64,000 bases of DNA, taken from NCBI GenBank assembly GCA_015680685.1, contig MNCI01016355.1, positions 532,880 to 596,879 of the forward strand. The letters run 5' to 3'. Below are positions 1 through 11,700 of this stretch, piece after piece (the first letter of the stretch is position 1; each line of letters opens with the position of its first letter). The translations under genes and the position numbers were made by a program. The notes beneath the pieces are model-generated. The model made no database searches, had not been told where the DNA came from, and worked only from the letters and a program-made list of their open reading frames with translations. Origin of the DNA: Gnetum montanum (lineage: Eukaryota > Streptophyta > Gnetopsida > Gnetales > Gnetaceae).

Positions 1-155
1 CACCCTTGTTGTCATGAACACCAGTTTTGTTAAGTCTTGTAATAATGAACCGTTCACATGTCATTCCATTAGTTCCATTCCCCTCAATAATCCCATACCT
101 ACCTGATATTATTGTAAAGAACTCAAGGACGAGTTTTCATTCAGTCATGGGGGTA
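1..155 (+). other. 3' internal tail and polypurine tract of element D
   Basis: Non-coding end of an element whose body lies upstream of the window. It carries the pre-LTR block found before every 3' LTR of this clade here (CTCAAGGACGAGTTTTCATT, then a G-run). The polypurine tract TCATGGGGGTA at about 145-155 abuts the LTR start TGATGA at 156. Similar blocks lie at 11637-11700, 27540-27601, 30760-30829 and 49690-49754. The G-run would prime plus-strand DNA synthesis in known LTR elements. Confidence 0.75.
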
Positions 156-520
156 TGATGAGACGTGATATGCATAAGCCGCGATATGGCATCCCCTGAG
201 ATATCACGTACGCGATATCACGTCGTCCCCTGCGATATCGCGTACGCGATATCGCGGTCCGCTGCCAAATCTATAAATAAGAGGCGGCACTCCTCTCATT
301 TGAAATCATAGGCGTAAAGTAGCGAAGCTCTGGCAGATTGATCACCCCAGAGATAGAATATTTCCATGTGCCTGCAGTAGGAGTCCCCCAAGTGAACGGT
401 TCTTTATTCGAGCAGCTTTGTACCTAAACGTAAGTTGTGTACGGCAATAAAGACGAGCTTTGTGGATAAACCTTGCAGTGCATGGATAGGTTTAATTAAT
501 GTTATTTATTGCTTTCCTAG
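156..520 (+). repeat. LTR of element D, 5' part (U3 and R), CpG-rich
   Basis: Starts TGATGAG directly after the polypurine tract. U3 (about 176-257) holds four copies of a GATATC-centred palindrome, two of them GCGATATCGCG. A TATA box TATAAATA is at 272-279 and AATAAA at 446-451. The R part matches the other LTRs (gaatatttcc, cctgcagtaggag, tctttattcgagca). Homology stops near 520, so about 350 bases of U5 are missing and the LTR joins gag sequence directly. CpG is far better preserved than in the neighbours, which suggests a younger copy. Confidence 0.8.
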
Positions 521-529
521 GAACGCCGC

Positions 530-988
530 ATGAGTACGACTTGGTTACGATCAACTGTACATGCTACAGGCTATGATCCCTGTGAGCACCAACTGTTCAC
601 GGCAAGAGCAACCACTCACACTAAGGACGGACACTTAGATCGTTACAACGATAAGGGCCAAAGCAGCCGAAGAGAAGGTAAGAAACATCACCATGGTGAT
701 GGATCCCCTTCCTCTTCTCCTTCATCTCATCATTCACACTCTCCTTCCACATCTGGGCGCAACCATCGTGAGCATAACGGAGAGGGTAAAAGTAAAAAGG
801 AAGATGAAATACCTCGACAGGAAGGTCGAGAGGAGTTAGGACAAGGGAAAGGACGTAGGGAAAGTAGGGAACCACCACGAAGACATCATAGACGTCATGA
901 TAGTGATGATCATGACGAACCCCTACTCGCAACCCGAAGCATGCTAGATATCACAGAGGCAGTTAGGATCCCCACTATACAAAGATGA
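530..988 (+). pseudogene. gag: gag fragment of element D (Ser/His/Arg-rich linker region)
   Basis: A 152-codon open frame. The first 35 or so codons are not recognisable, and the ATG is probably a by-product of the join between LTR and gag. From about residue 40 it is the low-complexity Ser/His/Arg/Glu-rich stretch seen in every gag here, then DEPLLATRSMLDI, the conserved block that opens the capsid-like part (compare about 13215, 17040 and 40430). It ends at a TGA after RIPTIQR, where the others continue for several hundred residues. It is therefore an internal piece of gag, cut at both ends. It is one of the few stop-free gag pieces in the window, in line with the CpG-rich LTR beside it. 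Confidence 0.75.
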
Positions 989-1073
989 ATACAAAGAGAT
1001 CATCTTTAATTGAGGGGAGGAAACTATTAGATTTTTATTCAAGATGAAGACTTAGAAGCACCTCCTATACAAA

Positions 1074-1403
1074 TTGAGAAGAATGAGGAAATATAGGAGG
1101 TACTCTTAAATCCAAAATCTAATCTAGAAATGAAGGAGAGGAACTAGATAAGAATTGATGCCTTGAAGAAGCCATTCTAAAGAATTTCTTTTGCATTCAT
1201 GATATATATGAATCTAACATATAGGGATGAAGGCGTGAAATTGCATCCTAGATAGATTGAGAAGAATGAAGATATACATGAACTATTGTTAAATCTGAAA
1301 TCTTATCCAAAATGAAGGAGAGGAACTAGATAAGAATTGATGCCTTGAAGGAGTTATTCCAAAGCATTTCTTTTGCATTCATGACATATATGAGTCCAAC
1401 GTA
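1074..1403 (+). repeat. Tandem duplication, 183-base period, two copies
   Basis: Copy 1 begins TTGAGAAGAATGA at 1074 and copy 2 at 1257. Both contain the shared run GAGAGGAACTAGATAAGAAT and then TGATGCCTTGAAG, and later TTTCTTTTGCATTCATGA. The second copy is a little shorter, ending near 1403. The copies differ by scattered substitutions, so the duplication is not recent. Confidence 0.85.
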
Positions 1404-1536
1404 TAGCAATACCTACATTAACTTTATTTTATTGAAGAAAATATACACAACTTGGTGCTCCAATAAGAGTTACATTTGGAAAAAGAAGATTTCTAAAAAC
1501 ATATAGACTTAGTTGGATGCATATTGAGTTGTAACA

Positions 1537-2990
1537 TTGGTAATGTCATTCTTTTCATATGGAAGCTTGATTTTTATCATTATTAAAAGATTAAAGCGTG
1601 CTTTAAATAAGGAGAAACCAAAATCTCCATTTGTAATTGGAAAATATTTAGAAAAAAAGATTCAAAGAAGTAGAAAGAGACAACCAAAGATAAGCCACAC
1701 GGGTAAAGATAAGAGGAGGTTGAAATTATTGCTAAGGAAAGTAGGACCAAAACATCCAAGAGAGCTTAGAAAAGAAGGTTACAAATGAAGAGTGATTGAT
1801 AATAATGACACAAAAGGTAGATAAGAGGAAGAGGAAGAAAAAGAAAGAACAAGCTTTGAGTTTAGCAAAAATAAAAAGCAAGATTAGAAGGTAATAAAAG
1901 TTGAGGTTGTAGCAATAATGAAAAAAATCCCAAGTCAAAAAAGGGTAAAAATTCTTGTAAGAAACATGCTTAATACTAATGTTGAATTGATGATAAAAAT
2001 GTTTGAGTTTTTTCTATTATCATGTTATTTGAAAAGATTGCAAGCAAACATGTAATATGGTGAAAAAACCATAGAAAGAAATGGAAAGTAGCATTCAAGA
2101 AGTTAGTCGAAAGAGATGATAAAGACCTAAAGTAATGGAAGGACTAATGTGCTACTAATTGTATGGTTTTGTTTAATCCAAGTAACCTGTATATGCAACA
2201 AGTGGTAGTTAGTGTGTATGATATGATATGCATGAAGAAAAATGGCAAAAATTGTATATACTTTGAGAGAATCAATCACTTGGAAAGACTAAAAATTAAA
2301 CCTACTTGAAATAGAAAAATCGAAGTATTAGAAAAGAAATGAGTTTTTTAGAAGAGGAAATGACAAATTAAAGGTTGAAGTATAGGAACCGAATTCAAAA
2401 ATTATTAAAGACAATGAGGAGATATAAAAGATTAGTAAGAAAATTGAGAACATTAAGCTATACTTACGTTAATGTGAAGAAGATCAAAAGAAGTTAAGAA
2501 ATCCAAAGATGAATCCTACACAGGTAATGAAAGATCAAGATTTAAAGAAGGATGTTCTATACCAAAGTAGGTTAAACCTGCAACCCCTACCCATGTTATT
2601 GAAATGTTCCTTGAAATGTTGGCTGGCTATGCTAACAGTAGTGAGTAAGTTCTTGTAAAAGATCATGTAGTTTATTTTTTATTACTACTAAGTTAAATGA
2701 TTGAATTTTGTTTTGTAGAAGGACCATTCAAGTTTAGTATTTGTTGAAAAGCTCTTGAGAAGGCTCAAGGAAAAAAATATGATCTTTTGAAAAAGCTTGT
2801 TCATTCATTGTAAGATAGAACAGTCAAGTATAGATATGGAGTTTGATCTGAAAAAAAGAAAGTTCAGTATATTGATGAGATTGGTGTTATAAGCACTATA
2901 AAGTTTGCATTGTAAAAATTAATTTTAGTATTAATAAAAGATAGACCATATTTGCTTCATAAATGATCCTAAATACCAAAAGGTAATAAT
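1537..2990 (+). pseudogene. Decayed Lys/Glu-rich reading frame with a possible intron; family unknown
   Basis: The longest open part (1537-1788, 83 codons) is very basic (many Lys/Arg after a hydrophobic start). Further along, about 2340-2520, the plus strand reads as Glu/Lys-rich coiled-coil-like sequence broken by stops. At 2647 there is GTAAGT and at about 2717 a T-rich tract ending TTTTGTTTTGTAG before AAGGACC, so a short intron of about 70 bases is conceivable. I do not recognise the protein. It could equally be low-complexity non-coding DNA that mimics a frame. Confidence 0.2.
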
Positions 2991-4305
2991 GTCTAAAAAT
3001 TCTTCATGAGTGAAGGGGAGACATATGATGGCTCAAATTTCTTATGCTTAGCCAACACATGTCCCTTACCATTATGCATCAAGTTTGAGCAAACAAACAC
3101 TCATTTAAGAATTTTAAGAATAAATAAATCTTAGAATTGAAGGAGAGTGTTGAACATCACACATCAAAATTTTTTAAAACCAATCTTAAAAGTGGTACTT
3201 CCACAAAGATAATTAAAATAAAGAGATGCATTCATACAAATCAAATAGTTGCAATCATTTGAGATTAATAAAAGATCAAAGCGATGTTAACTTATAGGTG
3301 GGAGTGAGGGAGATAGGTTCATGAAGTGAGTGTGCATAATCAAGCACTTCTAATGTGAACTAAGGTGAAGCAAATGAGAAGTTCATATAGGAAAAAAAAT
3401 CATAGAACACCATCCATGTATAGAAATCTAAAATCCAATTCGCATGAAAATCAATTGAGACTGGAAGACGCAATTGTAAGTAGAAGATGATAATGAGATG
3501 TGTTATAGAGAAGATAGAAGGAAAAGTATTGCATGCAAATGGAAAAGAAAAATTCATGTAACCAAATCAAAGCCAACGAGTAGGTATAATACTCAAAGGA
3601 AGAGCTAGTGTGAATCAAGTTCTTCAACTAATGATAAACAATAATAAAGAAGAATAGAAATAACATTCATGGTGAATTCAAATGATGGAAATCATAGTTG
3701 TAAGAAAGTTAGTAAAGTTGAGGTCTATCCATATCAAGAAAGAAAGATGAAACCTACCAAGAAGAATGGAAACCATGCTATTAGGAAGGAAAATAGAATA
3801 GGAATATTACATTCATTTTGTACAAGACTATAGTAACATGTGGCAAGCTCCTAACTAATGAGTTGAACGAGCAAACCTAAACCCTCAATGGAGGAGGAAC
3901 ACATGTAAGGGAACAAGAAGAATGTAGCAAAAATAATGAAGCTCACAGAATATGGAAATATTCCAAAGATTGAGATTCCAAATAATGGAATAGATAATAA
4001 TTCATTTTATTTAAGAATGAAATTACAATATAAACATGTGGTAATGTAGTTACCAATTATATAGCAATCATGGTGAGAAATATACTTTATCCTTGTAATT
4101 GATTCATTTTGACATTAACTAATAAAAATAATGTTAAGTCAAAGATCAAAAATGACATTGATAAACAACTTATATATAATGGTAAATAAATGTACTATTT
4201 ACATTAAAAAACAAAGTAATGGTAATACAAAATATATACTACTATTTTTTGAATGGCCATCATTTAGAGTGATTGTATAATGTTTATTTCTTAATTTGTA
4301 AAACT

Positions 4306-5073
4306 TGGGTTTGAGCTTGGGTGCAGTCACTCAAAAAGAAGTTAGGATTTTTGTCATTCATTGATCTTCCTAGGATCCTACTTATGTCAAATGAACAGTG
4401 AGGCTTCAAGTAATGACCTTTTTTAGCTTTTCTAAAAATGTTAGTAGTTTACCATGACTTTTTCTTACTTTGTCAAATCCTACTCTTTTGCTATTTTAAG
4501 TTTATACATGAATGTTAAAAGTGATGTGAAGGTTTTTAGCATAGTGAATCTTTAGCTACCAATAATTAATTTTCTTCTTATTTGTTGTTTTTTTAATGAG
4601 GTGTTAGCCAAGTAGTATGGGTCTTGGCCTAGAAACCCTAGATCACAAGTTCAATTTTAGTAGGTAGCACTAAGTTATAAACTTTTATAAATATTTGGGT
4701 GTACCTATGTTTCACTTAATTTGGGTTCCAACATCCCTCCCTACGTTTGATTTTTCAAAATATTAGTGGTAAAGATGTACACTTATGTAGACATCCCAAA
4801 ATTAAAAAATTTTTCTATTTCATGTTGTTTTTGTATTTTCTACTCAATGCTTAGCATGTAATGTATTCTAAATGTTATTTTTATTTTTATATTATTTGAT
4901 GTATTCAAAATATTTTTTTATGATTAATCTTATATTTGGGACTTGATAGCTACCTCCAATTTATCTTTTATTCAAGCTTGGATGTAATCAGTAAACAAGA
5001 GATTAGGTTTTTGCTCATTCATTGATTTTTGAGGACCTCACTTTGGCTAGATGAGCATGGAGCCTTCAAGTAA
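4306..5073 (+). repeat. Pair of direct repeats flanking about 550 bases, second copy cut by element C
   Basis: Copy 1 (about 4306-4420) and copy 2 (about 4972-5073) share gagCTTGGgTGcAgTCA, then gATTAGGTTTTTG..CATTCATTGAT, then tGAGCatGgaGcCTTCAAGTAA. Copy 2 ends exactly where the LTR of element C starts. They may be a decayed pair of short terminal repeats of an older element, or a segmental duplication. Confidence 0.5.
4598..4690 (+). mobile_element. Possible tRNA-derived SINE head
   Basis: A box A-like TAGCCAAGTAG at 4605-4615 fits the tRNA consensus TRGYNNARNNG. About 33 bases on, AAGTTCAATTTT (near 4647-4658) is a degenerate box B. The stretch between (GGTCTTGGCCTAGAAACCC) is typical of tRNA-like SINE heads in plants. 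The 3' body is not delimited and no target duplication was found. Confidence 0.45.
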
Positions 5074-6119
5074 TTATGAGTGGCAGGTAGATCATATGAA
5101 TCATAAGTGTTCATGTGCAATTTGGTTGAATTCTATGGATGGAACTAGTGTGGTATCTAGATTGTTAAGCATTGAATGTAGGTCACTATCTTCTCACTTG
5201 GACTAGTGGTAGCTTTATCACATATGGTTTGGTCCAAAGGCATATGATTATTGATGTTATTTGGGCCTTAAACTAATTAAATCATGATATCAAAATTAAT
5301 TATTTAATTTAATTAATAATAAAATTAAGTCTAAATTATCCTAAGGGCGATGAATTTTAGTTCCCCATTTATTGTACACATTCTAAACTTATGTACCTAC
5401 TGCTGGGATTACTAAGTGCTATGCTACTAGGTGAACCAAGTAATAACATGTTGGAATTACCAAGTGAATATATGTTTATGCTTAAAACTGGGCATGCTCA
5501 TTTTGCCAATTAATTGATGTGCACTAAGTACATCAAAAGTAAATTGCATTAAAAGTTAATCTATTCTAAGTCAAAGTGCTGTAATGAATATGAATCAATC
5601 TCGATCTTATTTTCATTCATGTAATGTGTCCATGTATAATGACACTCAAATAAGAAGCCATAGAAATGACTCAAACCCACACTTTGGGCATTCACTAATT
5701 TTTTGCTAAGATTACAGAAATAAACTACAAGAGTTCAACTACACTATTAACCAAATGATGTCAAATACATGGTGGGTGCTCACATATGTATAGGCAAATA
5801 CAGGCATTGCGTTGATGGGGATGTGTTAATGCATTTGGCTGCGTCAATGAGGATGTGTCGATGAGGATACGTTGATGTAGCTAAGTTATAGTAGATGATA
5901 TATCATATCTGTGATATAGCAGATGCAATGTAGCATCTACGATGTAGCAGCAAATTGAGATGTATTGATAGGGATGTTACAATGCAGATGTGATGTAGCA
6001 TTTATGATGTAGCATCTGCAATGTAACATCTACTATATCTTAGGTGATTGATATACTTGACAAAATGATGCTTCATCATATCCTCATGACTTAGCTACCT
6101 AACATATTGAGTCTCATCA
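5074..6119 (-). repeat. 3' LTR of element C
   Basis: The reverse complement matches the other LTRs from the U5 end (CTAGTTCCATCCATAGAATT, box near 5150) through the TTGGTAATCC-type triple repeat (about 5395-5460) to R (about 5600-5690). U3 (about 5790-6060) is filled with copies of a short motif around TGTAGCATCTAC / GATGTAGCA. The outer boundary is ambiguous. TGATGAAGCATCA begins at 6078, matching the start of F's LTR, but the standard pre-LTR block with its G/T-rich tract abuts a second TGATGA at 6119. The end at 5074 is the degenerate CTCATAA. Confidence 0.8.
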
Positions 6120-8305
6120 TAACCACACAATTGACTAAAAACTCATCCTCAAGTTATATATAAATAGATAAAGTTCCATTGCAAAAATTGTGGGATGACC
6201 AAGACTAGATTGGCTACCACTACAAAACTAGAATGCCACGTTATAAAATTTTATTCAAGTAGATTTATTAAAAAATGATAAAAAGACTGGACAAACATTA
6301 AAGTTTACAAAATTGTAGAGGTCTTGAAAAATCCACTGAAGATGAATCTTTATGTTGTCACTAATAGTGGTAGACTTTCCAACCTTGATTGTTATGTTAG
6401 TGGCTCTCTTTCTATGTAGAATTTCTCCTCATGATTTCATGGATTTAGAAATCATGTGATGTTTGAGCTTTTATCATTATATATGCTCTTTGTCCATGGC
6501 ATATCCTCCTCTTGGCCTCTTTTCCTTTCCTTGCAAAATACCTTCAATTGTATGTATTTTGTTTGGTGTCATCTAAAATCATCAAAGGATCAACATTAGT
6601 TTTGATAATTTTCCCTTAATAATTAACCCTTTTTGAATTCTTAGTTAGCTCAAAATTCAATTTTTTTTAGCATTTAGACTTAAGGAAATTTCATAATAAT
6701 GTTCCCCAAGGCTCTAAAGTAACTAAAATTACCAAGTTATTCAAGCTATTTTAATTATTTTTTCTATTAGTTATCATAATGTTTGAAAATAGGGTGCTAA
6801 ATTTTTTTTAAAAATTACATCCTTAGCCCCCATGATAAATGAACTTAACTCTGGAAGCTCACAAATTTTTAAGTAACTAAAATCAAAGGTCTAGTTTGCA
6901 AGATATTACAAATGCATCAAAATAGTGGAAAATATGTGGTTCCAAAAATGACCAAGAAATTTTAAATTTAGAGGAAATTTCAATATAAAAGCATTAAATA
7001 TAATCAAAACTGATGAGAAGTACTCACAAAATCATGCATCAATTTAGATAAGTTGCCAATGATGTTCTTAAAGATGTGAGGTTTTGGTTCAAAGCCATGA
7101 TCAACAAAAGTCATGGAAGTGGATTCTCCCCAAAGTAGGCTCCTAACATAATGCCATTGCATAACCACTTCTATAGATGTCCATGTGCACCTTAGAAGTT
7201 AAATATAGATCATGCCTGTGTTCCAAAAAACACACAACCACCTTGGTTAGGATTATGCACTATATTATACAAAACCATTAGGCTCATAATTACATGCAAT
7301 AATGATGTGAATAATGGGATGAGAAGTAATTGCAGAGATTGGGACGTGAAGTACCTAACCATGTATATAATAGGTTCTTGTATCAATTGTGATTAAGATG
7401 ACTATCATACCTATTTATCAAAGTTTCAAACCAAGTCCATACCATTAATAGTGGCCTCACATTGATGTGCTCCTTCTTGCCGACCATCATGAGTCGATAA
7501 CAACCATAGAGAATGAGCATCACTTCCAAAATAGAAGAAAAGAGAAGAAGGAAGTAGTTTTAAAGATTATTGAGGAAGAATTTTGGGCCTTTGTTAGAGG
7601 GGTGCCTTCAAGCATTGCTAACATGTCTTTGTAGCCCCATAATTAGTGCTTGTATTCCAAGAGTTCTTTAGAGATGTGTGCTTTGAATTCTGTTTATATA
7701 TTTTATATTATTTTCTTCTTCTCTCTTTTTTTCTTCTTTTTTTTGGGAACCACATCTTACAATGACATAATTCCTTTATGGTTGATAGTAGTAGTGATGA
7801 TACATTACATGAGGAGTCATAGGCCTCAAGAAGGAAGTCAAGTAGAGAACCCAACAAATTTCACACCCTTTTCCATTTTCACTTGATCTTTCCCCTTTGC
7901 TTTAAGGCACAATGATCATTAGTTAATTTGAGTTTTGTGTGAGATGAACCATATTGCTATCATGATGAAGATCTTTTATTTAGAGAAGTTAGAGGAATGG
8001 ATGATGTGGTCTCACTACATTACATAATTATTTATCCAATCGACTTGATAACATAAGACAAAGATCTAACACATGGTGTTCACTTCTACGTCATGATTGG
8101 CAACATCGTTATTAACAAAAACATAGTAGACATCTATAAAACATAAAGGAAATGACTTAAGAAAAGAAAAAATTATAAAGAAAATAAAAATAACAAAAAA
8201 TGAAAAACATATTAAGAATTAAAAGTATTGAAGAAATAGGAAAATGATTAAAAATTATAAAAAAAAGGTAAAAATGCACTTATTAGTTCTTGATTCAAGA
8301 TGGAG
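6120..8305 (-). other. 3' non-coding region of element C
   Basis: Between gag and the 3' LTR, and collinear with the same region in B and F. From the gag side it has a degenerate copy of the A-rich-loop hairpin (7675-7757, GTGGTTCCCA ... GAATTCAAAGCACAC), a block AGACATGTTAGCAATGCTTG (near 7605-7640), the second conserved hairpin (about 7112-7175), a G-run TATCATGGGGGCTA (6824-6841) and a tail block (about 6250-6530) shared with B and F. No convincing reading frame. Confidence 0.65.
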
Positions 8306-8439
8306 CATCTCCCCCATGACTAAACTTATGGGCAAACATTTGGAAAATGGACCATACATTCTCTTGGTTATACATCATAAGTTTTCCATTTATTATATTT
8401 AGTATTTTAAGTTTTCACTTGGTAACATATTTAACATTG

Positions 8440-11010
8440 ATGATAATTAAGTTTCGATCTTTTGGAGACATATCTTTAGCTGAACTAGAAGGTGTTTTCT
8501 TTTTAGAGGATCTAGACATGTTTTTTTCTTTTTTGATTTTATATTTTAGTTCTTGGATCTTCTTATTTAACATACTCTTTTGATGTATAGTCAGAGTGTA
8601 AGATGTCCTTTTCTAAGTTCTTTGTTTGGTTTATTTTTTTAGTACAAGAACTAATAAGTGGGTTGGATGTTTCCATGCATCTTTTGAATAGTTTGGTATT
8701 CTCATTCTCCAGCCATTGAATGTATTTTGATTTAGTAGCTATTATGTAAACTTGGTTTTACACACACACTTGTTCCTCAAGTTTGTTATAGGTTGGTATA
8801 GAGATTGTGTTAATACTTTGAACTTTTAGCCTAGAATCATACCCTTTATCATTATTAGTAATGCATGGAATTTTTTGTCTTTCGATAGTGATAGGTTCAT
8901 CTTTTATGTTTTGTGTTGGAGTTATACTGGTTGTTGGCTTTTACATAGGATTAGAAGACATTATTGTTTTGAGGAACCACATTGCACGAAATTGGCCTTG
9001 TGCTAGTATTGATGGGTTAGTAGGTCTACTTGTTTTATTTACCTATCTGGAAACTATCCTAAAGAAAGGACATTTCCTACACTTATGCTCAAATCCACTA
9101 ACATTATCATTCACTTGTATGTTCACAATGCAAGTGACATTCTTCTATTGAGGTTGTGGTGCCAATCCTTCATACATTATTAGTGGTGACATATGTTGGA
9201 GGAAAGTATGAGAGTATTGATGATGTGATGGATGATGAGAGGCATGAGATGTTGCAGTTTGATGATATTCAAAAGGATAGTAGTAGTGAGTTGAGGTATA
9301 GGAAGTAGAACCATTTGGAGAAATAGGTTGTTGAACATAGTATTTATAAGAATTTGGCTAGCGATAGGGGTATTACTAGTTTGTTTATGACATCCCCCAT
9401 GACTGTGTGTTTTGCCACTATGCTTGATAGTAGTTTTGAGGTTGATAAGAAGTCCCACTAGGATAGTATTGTTGGTTGTAGAATTGTCTATAATTTTCTT
9501 GTGGGTAAGACAAAGTTCTAGGCATTTTCGTTTCTATGAACTTAGGATTCAAAATAAAAGTCCTAGACTCTTGTAGATGTAATATAACTAGGCAATAGCC
9601 CTTTAGATGTTCATATTGATAGATGTTACATCCATCCTCCCCTCTATATCTAAGTCTGTAACCTCTTCTACTACAACTATTTTCCCTTTTTGCTGATAAG
9701 TTTCCTTGTTTCCTTGTTCTTTTTCCTCTTCTTATTTTGACCACTTGATCCTATTTACTTTATCTTCTTCTCTATGATTTTCAAGTTGGTTGTAACTTTT
9801 TCATTCATCAACTACCACATCTTATCTACCCCTACTTCAATATCAATGATAGACTTTTGTATTGGCAAGGTTTTGAGTGAAATTAACTCACTAAGAGCTA
9901 CTTTTTTTTTCCTAATCATAAATATGGAACTTCTTTTTATGAAGAGTTGGATCCCAGTTATATTCCTCTACACTTTGATAGTTTTCTTGGGGCATAAATC
10001 CCAAAGGCCTTCCTCATTTTGTTATGAAGCCAATCTATGATGTGATGAAATTTGAGAAAAACCATGGCTTGGGCATCTATGTAGCAGAGAATAGTATGTG
10101 CCCAAGGCTACATCTACAAATTCATTATTTTCTTGCTTTCACTATTAGATTTGTTTCCTTAGATTGTACACTTTTGAATAGATTTGGTATTTTTTGTTGA
10201 AGAGCTCAAGCATTATGGATCACTTGTGAATTGAGTCTAGTTCCAACTATCTATACCAACCTTTAGCTTCTTCTATTAGCATCCTATGAAGGAGCTTAAG
10301 ATTTTGTCACTTAATTTCAATACTTTGCAAGGCATAGGCATCATGGAATACATGTAAATGATCTTGTGGATCAGAATTATAGCCTCTCTCAAGTTTAGGA
10401 ATGTTATTCATATCAAGCCTTTGATGTGGCTTTTCCTTTGATGCTTGTGGGATATTCTAACTACCTCCATGATTTGTACCATGCTTCTAGTAGCCAAAAA
10501 TGGTTCATCATCATCAAATATGTCTTGTTAATAATCTATACTTCTATTTTTTTGATTATGATGATCTCTTCTATGCTCCATTTAATACATTGTATCTTAT
10601 TTTTTATTTTCATTTTTATCTCTATTGTGATTCTTCCTTAGTTGAGATCTATCTTCAAACCTATGTTGATCTTTGTTAGAACTAGACATTGAAAAGGTAG
10701 AGAAAGATGGTGAACTCGAAGATTGGTCATAGCTTCTATATCTTCCTCTATGATCCCTTGGTTCATCGCTTCTAGGTTTTTAGAAGGCTCTGGGCCTTGA
10801 GGCCCTCCTTGTTCTAGGACTTGTTCCATCCCCTCTAGGGTTGTTTGCAACTCTTGAATGTAGTCTTTGAATGTAGTAAATATTTGAATGAGCATACAAG
10901 ATCCTTACTTGCAGTGGTTCATTTCAATTCTCTTCAGTATATATCCTATCATTGCTCCTACTAATGTTCTCATTATGTGATGGACTATAGGCCCTATGTG
11001 AAGAAGACAT
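8440..11010 (-). pseudogene. gag: gag of element C with the C-terminal extension of the gag-only lineage
   Basis: The start ATG is at 11010-11008 (MSSSHRA), the same start as in B. In order come a Ser/Arg-rich N-terminal part, the DDEPFLATRSM block, capsid-like sequence with many stops and frame breaks, then a clean 108-codon stretch (9744-9418) with a Lys/Arg-rich run and the zinc-knuckle-like GCNIYQYEHLKGYC, then a Tyr/Gln/Pro-rich tail. After that the frame continues into the lineage-specific extension (about 9100-8440), which ends in a Lys/Ser-rich segment and then the internal polypurine tract. Gag would form the virus-like particle. In-frame stops make it non-functional. Confidence 0.75.
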
Positions 11011-11122
11011 ATTTTTATTTGATAATGTGTGTAGCTTAAAATATTAATTTTTCTTAAAAGATAAGTCATTAATTCTTTTACAATGATAATTTATTATATA
11101 ACTAATCTAGATCCTTAGCACC

Positions 11123-11142
11123 ATCCGTGGAAATGGTGTGAA
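11123..11142 (-). other. Primer-binding site of element C (tRNA-Asp type, decayed)
   Basis: The reverse complement reads TTCACACCATTTCCACGGAT, directly after the LTR end TCATCA (11148-11143). It keeps the spacing of the tRNA-Asp complement TGGCGCCGTTGCCGGGGA but has several changes. Confidence 0.55.
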
Positions 11143-11369
11143 TGATGAAATTCATTCGAATTATAAGGATGGAACTAGTATGGTATCTAGATTGTTAAGC
11201 ATTGATCACAAGTCACTCTATTCTCACTTGGACTAGTGGTAGCTTTATCACATATGACTTATTCCAAAGTGAGGCATATAATTCTTTATGTTGTTGAGGC
11301 CTTAAACTAATTGAATATTGATATAGAAATTAATTATTTAATCTGATTAATAATGAAATTAAATCTAAA
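11143..11369 (-). repeat. 5' LTR of element C, proximal (U5) part
   Basis: The reverse complement matches LTR U5 from the TTTAATTTCATTATTAAT region to the end, with about 50 bases missing just before the terminal TCATCA. It stops exactly where element B begins, and the rest of the LTR resumes at 31688. Confidence 0.8.
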
Positions 11370-11636
11370 TGATGAATTACATTTTGTTGTAGCTAAGATA
11401 TTGGGTATCCAATATCAGGGATCCGATATATTACGCTTGATATCGGAGCCCTGATATCGTAGCCCATGCTACGACATCAAATATTTGATATCATGGGATG
11501 CATGCCTACCTATAAATACAACACTTGGATGCACAATTCATAGTATTCTTTTGTCAATAGAGTAGCCGAACTCTTGTAGTTTTATTTTGTAGTCTTAGAG
11601 AATAGTTAGTGAGTGCTTGTAGCATGGATTTGAGTT
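11370..11636 (+). repeat. Partial LTR (U3 and start of R), left end of B composite
   Basis: Begins TGATGAATTACATTTTGTTG. It has GATATC-type palindromes in U3 (about 11400-11500), a TATA box CTATAAATA near 11511-11519, and runs to about GGATTTGAGTT. It then switches without a break to the internal tail of an element (TTTTGTAAAGAACTTG). The remaining 600 or so bases of LTR, the PBS and the whole coding region are missing between it and that tail. Confidence 0.8.
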
Positions 11637-11700
11637 TTGTAAAGAACTTGTTTCTCCTTTTGTTCACTCGAGGATGAGTTTCCATTTAGTCATGGGGGTA
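11637..11700 (+). other. Pre-LTR tail and polypurine tract inside B composite
   Basis: Matches the block before the right LTR of B (30770-30829): AAAGAACTTGTTTCTCCTTT, CTCGAGGATGAG, then TTTAGTCATGGGGGTA ending at 11700. This is the signature of the 3' end of an internal region, so the LTR that follows was once a right-hand LTR. Confidence 0.8.

Larger units (their letters stand above)
989..4597. other. Unclassified AT-rich sequence, probably decayed repeat
   Basis: No domain recognised on either strand. Contents I can point to are a 183-base tandem duplication (1074-1403), a Lys/Glu-rich decayed reading frame (about 1537-2990) and a junction at about 3140-3150 (GAAGGAGAG followed by TGTTGAACATCACACATC). 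The last resembles a polypurine tract next to a copia-type LTR start, but I see no matching second LTR or copia domain upstream. From 3150 to 4597 I see only AT-rich sequence with no gene. Confidence 0.4.
5074..11369 (-). mobile_element. Element C: gag-only Athila/Tat-like retrotransposon, main part
   Basis: On the minus strand the order is 5' LTR (31688-32000 plus 11143-11369, split by element B), PBS (11123-11142), gag (from 11010 down to about 8440), internal polypurine tract (8306-8325), long non-coding region and 3' LTR (6119 or 6078 down to 5074). There is no RT, RNase H or integrase and no room for them. With the distal LTR piece it is about 6.6 kb, as in B and F without their inserts. 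It is the oldest layer of the nest because B interrupts it. Confidence 0.8.

Noticed and set aside
621-932. 103-codon minus-strand frame
   Set aside because: It is the shadow of the gag linker on the other strand, with His/Tyr/Val-rich content typical of antisense.
3140-4100. Copia-type LTR starting TGTTGAACATCACAC
   Set aside because: There is a purine tract before it, but no second LTR, no PBS and no copia domain upstream.
10638-10895. Minus-strand 85-codon frame in C as a separate gene
   Set aside because: It lies inside gag of C in a different frame; the true frame there is the Ser/Arg-rich gag linker.
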